The position numbers were made by a program, and so were the translations under genes. Source: Morchella semilibera (Eukaryota > Ascomycota > Pezizomycetes > Pezizales > Morchellaceae). Taken from it: DNA of 64,000 nucleotides. The notes under the pieces are model-generated. The model was not told the origin of the DNA and ran no database searches. It saw only the letters and a program-made list of their open reading frames with translations. Positions 40,964 to 52,100 of the stretch are shown one piece after another (the first letter of the stretch is position 1; every line of letters begins with the position of its first letter). Where the stretch lies: NCBI GenBank assembly GCA_009192285.1, contig CM018606.1, positions 1,168,081-1,232,080 on the forward strand. The letters are read 5' to 3'.

Positions 40964-42060
40964 AGTGAGGTTAGGCAGGGACTGAATGACTGGTATTTTT
41001 TCTTTCTTTGGAAAGACCAATTGACAGATGATAGGGGCCGACGAGCAGGTGGCGGGTGCCCGTATATATAGCTATGGTGGGGCAGACCAGGATCGCAGCT
41101 CGATAAATGGTGGGGGATGAGTGTCTTGGCTTGCAAGGATTTTTTTTTCCCTGAGTATTTCTTTTTCTTTATGATGAGGCGATTGATTGTTTAGCCCCCG
41201 CAAGAAAGTCCTCGGTGATGGTAGGAAATGATGAGACACCCGAAAAGTAGATACTGGTGATAGCGCCCTAGCAACAACTAGAATCGAGGTCTTGTAACTG
41301 TAACCTACGTACCCTACAAACCCCGCTGATAGTTTTCTGTGTCAACAATTGCAAACTTTAGTTGTATAGAGTTGTTTTCGGCCCAGGGTGGACGAATTGA
41401 CCGAAGGGGTCTTGATCTCTGAAGGCATAGGCCCTATCACAATTCAATCGATTATCTTCATCTAAGAAGCTTAAGCTCCCCCCCGGAGAAGTATGGATGT
41501 AAAAAACAGGACAACTACGGCGTCGATTTCATAATCAACTAGAGTCACCACGGCCACTATCAGCTACATATTATGTATGTGGCTGCGTGCATTATTGCGA
41601 ACCGGGGAAAATATATCCTTATTGCAAGGTCTAGACCACTCTTGTATTATGTCATTACTGCCTTTTGCCAAGGCTATTATTGCTATAGAAGGGCCACTAA
41701 ATTCCCTCCTGTATCACAATAAGACAAGTCAAGGGTTTCTTCCACTGCCAGAATCAATATCACGAACACGTAGTGAAGCAAATAATCGAGTGATAATACA
41801 TGACGCTAGTAGGCTAAGCCTTTTTGTTGATTATTTATATAGATTAAACCGGCCATATATTAACATTGTCACTGGTGGATTTTTACCAATGATTAGACAT
41901 TTACTTATGTCACGATAGTACATATATATACAAGTCGTCTCCGGCCTTCGGCCGGTCAGGAAAATGAAATCGCGCCCAAAAGTGATAGGTCATCTTGCTG
42001 AGTCATCCTAGTGAGTCATCCTTCTGCTTAGTCATCTCATCATCATGAGGATCTCCGCCT
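40964..42060. other. Intergenic region upstream of HOM2
   Basis: No gene is recognised. A frame at 41577-41918 (113 codons) has no identifiable domain. The HOM2 promoter lies at 40964-41250. This is the last ordinary sequence before the repeat array. Confidence 0.35.
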
Positions 42061-42065
42061 CCACC

Positions 42066-42171
42066 TTAATATCCACCCCCACCCCCACCTCCACCTCCAC
42101 CTCCACCTCCACCTCCACCTCCACCTCCACCTCCACCTCCACCTCCACCTCCACCTCCACCTCCACCTCCT
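42066..42171. repeat. CCACCT hexanucleotide microsatellite
   Basis: About 16 perfect tandem copies of ccacct, preceded by two or three cccaccc variants. The array is strictly strand-asymmetric (C/T with A on one strand, no G), so it may form unusual DNA structure. It opens a stretch of successive tandem arrays. Confidence 0.95.
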
Positions 42172-42204
42172 ATTCTGACACCTATGCTAACGTTTATTTA
42201 GACT

Positions 42205-42577
42205 CCTAGGACACGCCCAAATCGACGCCCAAATCGACGCCAAAACCTCGCCTAGGACACGCCCAAATCGACGCCTAGGACACGCCCAAATCGACGCCTA
42301 GGACACGCCCAAATCGACGCCTAGGACACGCCCAAATCGACGCCTAGGACACGCCCAAATCGACACCTAGGACACGCCCAAATCGACACCTAGGACACGC
42401 CCAAATCGACGCCTAGGACACGCCCAAATCGACACCTAGGACACGCCCAAATCGACGCCTAGGACACGCCCAAATCGACGCCTAGGACACGCCCAAATCG
42501 ACGCCTAGGACACGCCCAAATCGACACCTAGGACACGCCCAAATCGACGCCTAGGACACGCCCAAATCGACGCCTAG
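42205..42577. repeat. 23-base minisatellite with CCTAGG core
   Basis: From 42251 about 14 head-to-tail copies of a 23-base unit (cctaggacacgcccaaatcg + acg), preceded by two partial copies. Copies differ mainly at one G/A position (gacgcc versus gacacc), a CpG to CpA-type transition. The unit holds the palindrome CCTAGG. The period is not a multiple of three, so no repeated protein is encoded. Confidence 0.95.
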
Positions 42578-42589
42578 TCCTATACCGAC

Positions 42590-43195
42590 ACGGCACCGAA
42601 TCATCCTCCCAGGACCGAACCAAGCACCCAGGACCGAACCGAGCTCCTAGGACGACACCGAATCGACCTCCCAGCACCGAATCATCCTCCCAGGACCGAA
42701 CCAAGCACCCAGGACCGAACCGAGCTCCTAGGACGATACCGAATCGACCTCCCAGGACCGAACCAAGCACCCAGGACGACACTGAATCAACCTCCCAGCA
42801 CCGAATCAACCTCCCAGCACCGAATCAACCTCCCAGCACCGAATCGACCTTCCAGCACCGAATCGACCTCCCAGCGGACCGAACCAAGCACCCAGGACCA
42901 AACCAAGCTCCTAGGACCGAACCGAGCTCCTAGGACGATACCGAATCGACCTCCCAGGACCGAACCAAGCACCCAGGACGACACCGAATCAACCTCCCAG
43001 CACCGAATCAACCTCCCAGCACCGAATCATCCTCCCAGGACCGAACCAAGCACCCAGGACCGAACCGAGCTCCTAGGACGATACCGAATCGACCTCCCAG
43101 CACTGAATCATCCTCTCAGGATTGAACCAAGCATTCAGGACTGAATCGAGCTCTTAGGATGGCATTGAATAGACTTCTCAGAATTGAACCGAGTT
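42590..43195. repeat. 19-base minisatellite with higher-order structure
   Basis: About 30 copies of a 19-base family (gaccgaaccaagcacccag, gaccgaaccgagctcctag, caccgaatcatcctcccag) plus 24-base variants that add a gacga(c/t) lead. Variants occur in a recurring order, giving a higher-order repeat. The last five or so copies (43110-43195) carry many C-to-T changes (ctctcag, attgaacc, cattcag). The minus-strand reading as Gly/Arg/Val-rich repeats is a by-product. Confidence 0.92.
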
Positions 43196-43257
43196 ATTTC
43201 TTGCCTTGTTATTGATATAGAAAGATCAACTTATGGTTCCGGTGAAATTTATGTTAC

Positions 43258-43345
43258 GGGCGAGCGTGAGTGACTGTTCCGGTGAGCGACTGTTCCGGTG
43301 AGCGTCTGTTCCGGTGAGCGACTGTTCCGGTGAAATTCTTTATCG
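43258..43345. repeat. 16-base minisatellite (ggtgagcgactgttcc)
   Basis: Four near-identical tandem 16-base units, flanked by related gtgagcgtgagcgac sequence up to about 43375. It sits between the 19-base array and the upstream region of the oxygenase-like gene. Confidence 0.8.
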
Positions 43346-43437
43346 TATGAGTGAGTGTGAGCGTGAGCGACTATTCCGAGAGACAGTAATGATGTGAACT
43401 TGTGCAATCTTTTATGCTATAGGTTAGTGATGGTATT

Positions 43438-43672
43438 TAAAGAAATAGTTCAACGACAGAAGGAATGTTTAGGTGCTAGGCCCTCGATATTATTTCTAAA
43501 GTCAAGCAACTTGATCTGGATGATACCGATGCTATATCTTAAGCTATTGATTAGCAATTTCCCTCGTGATTTGATGGTTCCTAAAGAAATAGTTCAATGA
43601 CAGGACGAATGTTGAGGTGCTAGGCCCTTGATATTACTTCTAAAGTCAAGTAACTTGATCTGGATGGTTCTG
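43438..43672. repeat. Direct repeat of about 93 bases
   Basis: 43439-43532 and 43577-43670 are near copies: both run aaagaaatagttcaa(c/t)gaca, then ggtgctaggccc and aagtcaa(g/a)... to cttgatctggatg. Differences are mostly C/T. Downstream (43675-43805) a tgactcccgat word recurs about four times. These repeats may belong to a mobile-element end or to the promoter of the next gene. Confidence 0.8.
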
Positions 43673-43817
43673 ATGTGACTCCCGATGTGACCAACTGATA
43701 TGAGTAATGTATGTGACTCCCGATTTGTTGAGAAATATATATGACTCCCGATATGAGTCATTGATGTAAGCAATATATGTGAATAATATATGTAACTCCC
43801 GATGCCAGTATGAGCGA

Positions 43818-43827
43818 TTTATATAAG
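43818..43827 (+). promoter_or_regulatory. TATA-like box
   Basis: tttatataag lies 67-76 bases upstream of the ATG at 43894, a plausible core promoter for the oxygenase-like gene. It is position and motif only; no transcription start is known. Confidence 0.4.
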
Positions 43828-43893
43828 AAGGGCCACCTCACCCCTTTGTTCTTATATTTACCATCCCCGATATCAACTGATTAAACCTTCATA

Positions 43894-45384
43894 ATGCCTC
43901 CAATCCGATCAACTAAAATCCCTATTAATGAACTTGCTAGTTACATAGCAGGCCGACCTTCCTTACTTCAAAAGATTAGAGATAATAATATTGATTCTCT
44001 TATGATTTCTATCAAGACAAAGTTCCCAGATGTCACCGATGAGTTCTTCAATGACCTTGCTTCCTTCCTTAACGATTCAAAACAACTAGAAACTCCAAGC
44101 AAATATGGTGAGCTCAAGGCTGCTTTGGAGGAAAGGAAATCTGAGAAAAATAGAATTAAGAGAGTTAAAGCTCTCTTTGTCAGAGATTGCAACTTGAAGG
44201 AGGACGATGCAAGGAGGGAGAAATACCTGGAAAAATTTGCGATTGTGGAAGTCAACCGATATGAATCACCATACCCTCCCCCAAGCCACTGGGTATATGA
44301 ATCCGACCAAATTCATGACATTTGGCATGACCATTTGCAGCTTGGAAAGCCGAAGGACAAAAGACTTAAGATACCACCGATGTTACTTTTGGAACCACAA
44401 CATCTCCAATTGGATGTTACCGAGAAGCAAAGTATTATCTTTGTCGATGCCAAAACCAAAGAGATTGTTGGCTTGGTTGCAAGGGATTGGATGGCCGAGG
44501 ACAGGAAAGAAACTCTAGAATGGGTCAATGATGTTATTATCAAGGAATGTCAGATTAGGAAATCTGTCCGAGTAAGTACTATTTCCCCAATTTTACTCTT
44601 CCGAGTGCTAATTATTTCTTAGCTTGAAGATTCTGGCAAACTTTGTCAGATGGGTTTCTCAGCTGGTTCCAGAAGCAAATCCAGTTTCGATTGGGTCAGA
44701 AACATCACTTCTAAGAAAAACCGACAGGAACAGTTTGAACATATGGGCAGCTATATCTTTGCTCTTCTATGGAACATGAGTAAGGGGAGGTTGCCGAAGC
44801 CTATTATTGATGATATTACTGGTTTTTGCAATTCTACTCTCATTCCGAGAATGAATTATGCTGCTAAGCATAAAGCTACTTCTCAAACTTTGGGGAACTA
44901 TATGGTCCGAGTAGGGAATGATGATATTGAGTTTGACTGTGTTCCGATGGCACCACCTTCTGGGTTCATGGCATATAATTATGCAAGGTAATATTCTTTC
45001 CGAGTACATATATTTTATTCTTACTAATTAATTATATATAGGGGTACTCATAATGAAAAATGCCCTCATAAGTATGCTTTGTTCTGGACTACAGCTAGGA
45101 CATATGGTACCGATGAGGGGGGACATTTCTTCATTGCCGACTATGGTATTAGAATCCGACAGACAGCAAACTCAGTTGTGGTTTGGAAGCCGACAGACTT
45201 TCATGGAACTATTCTATCAGTTAAAGGCCCTACCAATGAGGATTCTGATTCTCATCAAATTGGTATGAGTATTGTTACTCCTGTCCGATTGTTAAAGTTA
45301 TGGGAGAAATATCAACAGGAACAGGTTACTGCCGAGAATGTTGAGACTATGTTGATTGAGTCCGATGAGTCCGAGGAGGAATAA
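43894..45384 (+). CDS. Candidate TET/JBP-like 2OG-Fe(II) dioxygenase-fold protein beside a Helitron
   Basis: Exons 43894-44571, 44623-44987 and 45042-45384 give 461 residues; donors are gtaagt, gtaata and acceptors ttag, atag, with a ttactaat branch site. Residues 1-220 are helical and charged, with no recognised family. The C-terminal third reads like the double-stranded beta-helix of fungal TET/JBP proteins: a first metal motif HNE (where H-x-D is usual), then GGHFFIADYGIRI (compare the GGDL-PELGI pattern of fungal TETs) and VVVWKPTDFHGT, with a plausible distal histidine, then TPVRLL. TET/JBP enzymes oxidise methylated bases. If correct, the E-for-D change and the missing canonical Arg spacing leave activity open. 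It could also be another cupin-like fold. The gene converges on the Helitron gene 261 bases away and has no frame damage. Confidence 0.5.
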
Positions 45385-45645
45385 ATTGTTATTTTCTATA
45401 TTAGAGTTTTTTCTTTATTGTCATTACTTAAAATCTCAGCTCCTGTATTGAGTACTCATAGTTATTACAGCTGCCGATAAGCAGTAATAACTATTTGTTT
45501 TTGTATCCGATTGCTACTGATTCCGATGAATATTATTTCCGATTACCGATAGTTGTTGCAACTTAAGTGAGCAGTAGTAACTATTATTTATTGTGCACCG
45601 ATAGTTTTGAAAAATAATGTAAAAAATAAAAAAAAAAAAATTATT
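45385..45645. other. AT-rich spacer between oxygenase-like and Helitron genes
   Basis: The two genes end here tail to tail. An A-rich run (45617-45643) lies just past the Helitron stop. Short ccgat and gcagtaataacta words recur. No coding sequence is seen. Confidence 0.4.
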
Positions 45646-48600
45646 TTATAATAAAAGATCTCTATATACAATATTTTTGATTTTGTTTGTGTCCCCGATA
45701 TCAATATTTGATGTACTATTACCTACTAAACACCTAATGTTATTTCTGTGCCTGACTCGGGAAATACTTGTATATAGTTGGCCATGTGCAAATACAGGAG
45801 TTCTGAGATCAATAACAGCCCTATCGAGTGTTAAACCTTGACAACTATTAAAAGTTGTTGAATATGCTAATCGTAAAGGAAATTGCCTTCTCTGCACTGT
45901 CCAAGAACAATATTTTGGCTGAAATTCAAATACGATTCTAGGGAGACAGAAGACAGTTGTATCTCGTCTTATATTTTCTGCAGTAGATATTAATTCAACC
46001 TTAATAAACCTCTCATGAAGCTCTTTGATTACTACTCGGGAATTCTTGACCAAACCATTTTCTAGAGATAGATTTCGCATTATCGAGCAAACACACCCAA
46101 CCTTCAAAATCAAATTATGTGGTGGCACACCAGGCTCCTTTAACATAGACAGGAAATCAAGAATCTCCCCCGAGGGTAGAATATTGCTTGTAGAAGATGT
46201 GAAGTTGGGATCTTCCTTGATACAATCGTGACTATAGTAGGTTCTTTCTATCAGATATAGATATATTAGTTTATAATCGTTCATGACTGTTAGGGGAAAA
46301 GTATATATACCCTCAATTGTCGGGAGTCTTTCAAGAATTGCCAGGTTGAATTGGTCTACATTGATATTAAGAGGGCTGAGAAAAGCATGATGAGAAACTG
46401 TCGCTGGATCTTGCAATACTTCTGGAGGGAATAGATAATCCATTGCTTCTTCGATGGTGTCTAAATGCTCAATTAAATCTAGAGTGACAAAGGATTCATT
46501 TGATTCTTGACAGCCATCCCCGATTTGATCCACCCACTTGGCATATTCTAAATCGGAGATATTCCTTATAGGTGTATCCAATTGTAGGATTTTAAATTGT
46601 TGCCAAAGATAGGACGATCGTATAGAGGCTTCTAGTGTAGCTGTTGGTCCTGCTGACTTTACCACTGGTGCTACCTGTCGAAAGTCTCCTAAACCAAGAA
46701 ATACTTTGCCACCAAATGGCTTGTCGTTGGCAAGCACAAGTTGCAAGAACTCATTTGCACATTCGATCGCTGCTTTGTTGGCCATAGGCATCTCCTCCCA
46801 TATGATTAAGCTTGACTGCGATAGTAATCTGGCCCGATCTGACCTGATGCTTAAGGTAGATTGTAGTTCCATATTATTCTAATATCATTATGTTAGCCAT
46901 CGTATTAACCAAAACTCTTAAATAAATTAACTTTACCTCAACGACAGGAATTCCAAATGCAGAGTGTGCTGTGCGACCCCTCTCATATAGGGTAACACTT
47001 AAGGCAGTTGAACCAGTAATAACGACAATATCCCCTTGTCCCCTTAAATAATTTACAATCGTATTAACAACATATGTTTTCCCCCGACCAGCCTTCCCAT
47101 CTAGAAAAAAACATGTATGGTCAGGAACATTCCCGATGAATATATTATCAATAGTATTGATTATAGTATTAAAGGCCTCCAACTGTTGAGGTAATAACTG
47201 TTCCCGAGATGATGTTGCCCTTTCAGTAAGCTCTATTCTACGATGGTCAAAGGCAAGTGTCTCCAGAAATATTTCATCAGAGATATCTTGAGGTTGAGGT
47301 AAACCAAAGTCTGATAGGCTACTCCCTTGAGAGGCAAGATGCCTTGCGATTTCTTCCAAACATTTGTTGATAACCATCGTCGGAGAGTCGTATTGGTCAA
47401 GATAATCTGCTGATAGAGCCTCCTGATATTCCTCGAACAGCTCAATTGCTATAACTGGAATATTCACTAGAAGATGTGCAAAGAGAAATCGTAGCTGATT
47501 GGGGCTGCAAAAACTTTGAACTGCCTCTAACATAATCTCTCTACCCTCCGATTGATTCTCAAAAAGACCTAATGCTGCTGCTGCTTCCTGAAATGTTGCA
47601 TATGTAATATCATTAACAATCTTGAGGTCCTTGAAACTATATGCTGCTCTATGTAACAGGAGAGCTCGGAGGTAGAATAATTCTCCAGTCCTGGGGGAGA
47701 CAGTGTCAATTCGGGCTATTGCTTCATTCCTCTTCCTAGCTCTAACAATGAACTGTGGATAACTGTTGCATATTTCTTCTAGGAAATCGGTATCTTTGAG
47801 GGTAGTTGAGGACCTTGAGTAGAGAACCCATTTTTCGTAATATTGAATATATGTCAAATCCTGAAATAATACATCTCGGGGCCTGGAAAAATATCTAAGC
47901 AGGGTCGATGCTGTAGACTCTCCACCATTCTTTCGGTACATCTGATGCATATTTCTTCCAGGGAGGTGAACTGTAAGAGATTTGACTGCAGGCGATCGAT
48001 CTGTAAGGTGATACTGTAGGATCCTCCATGCTGCCTCCGAGGCAGACAGATATCTTGCATTAATATAATCAGTAATTTCGTCAACCTCCTCTTGTCCCTC
48101 AGAACTGAAAGAAAACAGTGTTCGATCTGGTCCTTTAAATAGATATTTATACAGATACATAAAAATGTTAACTGTAAAGCATACATCAACATTAACATGA
48201 CATTCCAGCAATTTGGTAAGGAATGGCATATATGATGCAATCCATCGATCCTCTTCCTTCCTCCTTCTATATTGTACCCGACCATATTGATTAAGCTCTG
48301 TGGTTTCCCGAATAGCTTGTGGGTATCCCCAAACACACGATCCATTTTTGTTGCACCGACTGTTGACATAATTCAAATGGGTTTGAGGGTGTTGGTTGAA
48401 TCGTAGAACCAATTCTCGCAGACCTGAATCTTCCTCTTCTGTAGGTACTTCGGCAGATACTATTGAATCAATAGCAGAGAAAGGTAGTTCAGGATGCACC
48501 TATTATATATTAATATCAACTTTAATTAAGAACAGATTAAATCGTACCTTAATAACAATATGAGCATGTGGTAACCCTCTCTTTTGGAACTCAATAACTC

Positions 48601-49138
48601 GAACAATGTAGACTATTGTCCCTAGATGGCTCCGAAGCTTGGCAATAGCATTCTCCAACCTAGCTTTGAATACCCGACAGACGATTACTGGTATATCTGA
48701 AGCAGTCTGTCCAGGATGCAATTGTGATTTAATCTCTGGCCAGTTGGGATTTGTTGTAATCGTAATAAAGAAGGAGGGTTTGCCTCTTGATCTACAGATA
48801 GCAAGAGAGTCGGCTACTTCATTTGATGCCCCATGCTCGGGAGCCTAAAAAGGAATTGGGTAGTGTCGTGCCTTTCTCAAATGGTAAACCCCCTACTGCC
48901 TCTGCCTCTGCAGATTGTTGAATATACTGTTCTCTCTCGTCCCTTTTCGTATATAGTACCTAATCTCTCATCCTCTACCCCTCGAGTACATGTCCACCAA
49001 GTACTCCCCACATAATCTACCAAACCTAAGAAATCTATCCTCTGTTGTGAGCCTGGCCCTATACCATCGTATTTGACTAAAATCAGATTTTTGCAGTCCC
49101 ACCGGTCGATCTTGACCATGAGGGAAAATAAACAGATC
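45646..49138 (-). pseudogene. Helitron Rep-helicase gene, N-terminal half degenerate
   Basis: Helitrons move by rolling-circle replication with a fused HUH nuclease and PIF1-type helicase. Intact exons read 48499-46937 and 46878-45646 (58-base intron), joined upstream to an exon ending at 48548 (48-base intron). The HUH site EFQKRGLPHAHIVI is present at 48548-48610, the Rep tyrosine region YLYKYLFKG at about 48150, Walker A DGKAGRGKT near 47095 and Walker B-like IIWEEMPM near 46800 (EE where DE is usual), ending in TSISRVRHRNNIRCLV. Upstream of 48830 the family sequence continues in pieces: GKPSFFITITTNPNWPEI in frame, then PNSFLGSRAWG in another frame with a stop after it, and GEYLVDMYSR and LFIFPHGQDRPVG (to 49138) in further frames. 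So at least two or three frame breaks and stops hit the Rep N-terminus, while about 1,000 residues after it remain open. Confidence 0.85.
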
Positions 49139-52100
49139 TATTGCAAATGGCCATTAAAGGACTGTTCGGCCTAGATATCCAGCGATTGGCTTTAGCGCTG
49201 ATCAAGAGATATACATTTCTTACGTAAAAACCCCATACGAAGCCTGCCTTAGGTAGCGACTTCTTGTGATATTTGTTGCCATGGTATAACTCGCAAAGCT
49301 TGTATACCCTCCCCCCCTCCCTCAGTCATCTTTTGCAGGTGAGTGAGTAATTCAAGTGCAAGTGGAGTATCTGCGGCAAGTAGAGTGAATGCATTGCTCG
49401 GGACGGATGAGGCGCCAGAACCAAACAGGATTAAGGACTTCTTCTAGTAGCGTTTCTGTAAGCTGGGTACCATAAAGGATGGACAACCCCACGAAGCCTC
49501 AAGACCAGACGTCTCCTTTTGAATCTTCATCGTGGAATAGAAACCATCGTATTTCGAAATGTTTTATGTCCTTGTATGAAGTGTGAGGCATCCCAGCCAT
49601 ATTGTGGTTGATATGAAGCCTCTCCTGTGAATAGTCTCACCATGGAGGGTGTGGAATTGGTTAAACCTTGTCAATACGCCTCTTTGTAGACTCCCCCAAA
49701 TATGGAAAATAAAGCAATAGTGTAATTATGAGCTTGTTCCCTCCCGACACTGATCCCCACCCTTAGTGTGTAACCCAATATGTTGCCTCAAAATTCAAAT
49801 CCCTAAAATATCCCTGCCGGTGACAGAGAATAGGCATAGGAAGGAAAGTAGTATTGGTATTTCCAACCGGCATTAGTTACAACCACAACCATTAGTCTCA
49901 TATTCTGAAAGCAGCTTCATACAGTTAGTACCGTGTTGCCAATTTATAATATGTATCTCTTGGTCGAGTGATTTGTATTATCAAGTGTCCCACCCCAAAT
50001 GCTCCCGGTGAGGGGGTAAATGCGGTGCAAAATTTCTATGGTTGTTAATATGCTCTCATTAGGCGTTTTGGGTGGTTTGTCGGCGATTTCTAATCTGATG
50101 TCCATCAGCCTTGAAATATAACGTGGTCTGTATTTGATTAAATTGAGACTGTTTGGTAGGCTTGGGAATTTGCTGTTTCCCTGCCCTCATTTGGTATGAG
50201 CGAGCGCCATGTCTATAGTCCAAATCCAGATCTGGATTGTCTGGAATTTGTTCTTGTCATGGCCAATTACGATTATGTTGAAAAAGAAATATTATATGAT
50301 GTAACGAAAAGATACTCCGATACACCGTTCCCCGAAAAGAGTATACCCCCCAAAGCCTCTATCTTATAATTCTGACTAATACGTAAACAATTTTTTTCCT
50401 CCCAAACAAAAATGCGAAAAACCCTCAAGTAATATAAATAAATCCCCAGAAAAACCCCTGAACCTATTATCAGACCATACAATCCATTATCTTAAATCCG
50501 GAGCCCACTATCCTTCAAATCTCCAGTGCCTCTGCCACTTTTCCACGAACAGTCGCGTCCACCAAACTCTAGAGAGCCAATCCAAATTTAGATTACACTT
50601 GAAGCCCTTCCCTTTTGACTCGTCCCCGTCGCTGTGTTGCGAAACAGGAATGAGCCAACAGCAACCTTTTTAGGGGAGGGGAATTGAATACAAACTGACC
50701 ATCATCCATTGAATCTTTTCTGGAAGCCCCGAGAGGCAACCCCCAAGAATCTTCCAAACTTCTTATGAACATTCTAACCTCTCATCCGAAAGTGATTGCA
50801 AAGACCCTCTCACTAGATCCACCTGCCCAAGACGCGCTGTATCGCGACTTAACATAATATATATTTCAATGACTCTGATACCAAACAACCAATGGAAAAA
50901 GTAGAATGTGATGAATGTGAATATCGACGGACTAGACTCCTGCAATCTAAACAACATCCATGATATTGAATTAGAACCACTATCAACTTTGAGGGATAAG
51001 CTATTCCTGTTGACTTCTTGATGATCTTCCCCATTCTCATCTGTTACCTAAGGTAGGATATACCACCTAATAACAAAAGTACTGTTCAGGAGAAGCTGAC
51101 TTTAGGAGGCAGCTTCCAAGTCGTTAGTAGGATATCGTAAATCAAAAAACATCTCCAACCCCAGTAGGAAGAGAACTGATAGATAAATGGCCGGTCTCCC
51201 AACAACCCTTTCGATCTCTGGGAGCTGAGTATATAAGTTGGCACATGAGGGCGGTGCATGCTATGTCGTCCCAATCGGGATGTGTAGTATCACCAGCAAA
51301 CCTAAGTTAAAAAAATATTGAGCTATGATATCCAAGGACAACTAGAAATTAATCAACCTTACTCCTTCTTATTTAGTAAAGCGATTAACACCCAACAAAA
51401 CCTAGTGCCATTGTTCCTCCATATTACCCCATTAGTCGCGAAAAGCCTGCCTCTGAACCACCTATAGCAAACAGGAGTTTCGGATAGGTTCTGAGAGAGA
51501 GATCATTGATTAAAAGTCAAACATGATTTACCCTTATCCCTTATAGGCATAATCTTCTCGTCATCCGTTGTAGCGAAAGAGTGTAAGACCTCACTTCAGC
51601 ATAAAAGATGCATTTGAATCTTATAAAATTAAAATACTCTCTCTATATCTATATCTCTATTTATACAGTCTATCTCATGCTCTATTGATGAATTTTCCAC
51701 GTAAGAATTTCTATCTCTCTATTTAAATGTTTGACGTCTATTTTTGGTATTTAGTATTGGGGTAGGTAAGGAGTCAGAATTTGAGGGTGTGTAAGTGTAA
51801 AGAAATGCCGCGAGTCTATCAAAAGTATCTCTAAACACAATTCTTAACTAATTATAATAACAATAAACATATTACTATTAATGTGGCGCTAGAGATCGTC
51901 AATTACATCAAAGTATAGAAAAAAGAAACTTTTCGGATATCCTTAAATCAATATAAGCAAAAAGCAAAGTCCTGATTATTAATATACATAGAGCATATAC
52001 CTCTAATCGCTACTGGCACTAATACCAATATAAGCAAAAAGTAAAGCCCCGATTACCAATACACATAGAGCATGCACCTCTAATCGCCACCAATACCAAT

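Larger units (their letters stand above)
43200..49138 (-). mobile_element. Degenerate Helitron locus, boundaries undetermined
   Basis: The Rep-helicase gene (minus) defines a Helitron; its 5' end should lie above 49138 and its 3' end below 45646. Helitrons have no terminal inverted repeats; they begin TC, end CTRR after a small hairpin and insert between A and T. I could not fix either end by eye. The low-coordinate limit given here is the edge of the minisatellites, so the oxygenase-like gene is included only as a hypothesis. Confidence 0.45.

Noticed and set aside
41577-41918. 113-codon plus-strand frame
   Set aside because: No recognisable motif, no splice partners and no neighbouring support; length is within chance for this stretch.
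42528-43011. Minus-strand frames of 74-93 codons with LGARFG/VRSWEDDSV repeats
   Set aside because: They are translations of the 19-base minisatellite; the frame shifts with unit length, so no selection on protein is implied.
42066-43195. Tandem arrays considered as a CRISPR array
   Set aside because: Units are contiguous with no unique spacers, and the genome is eukaryotic.
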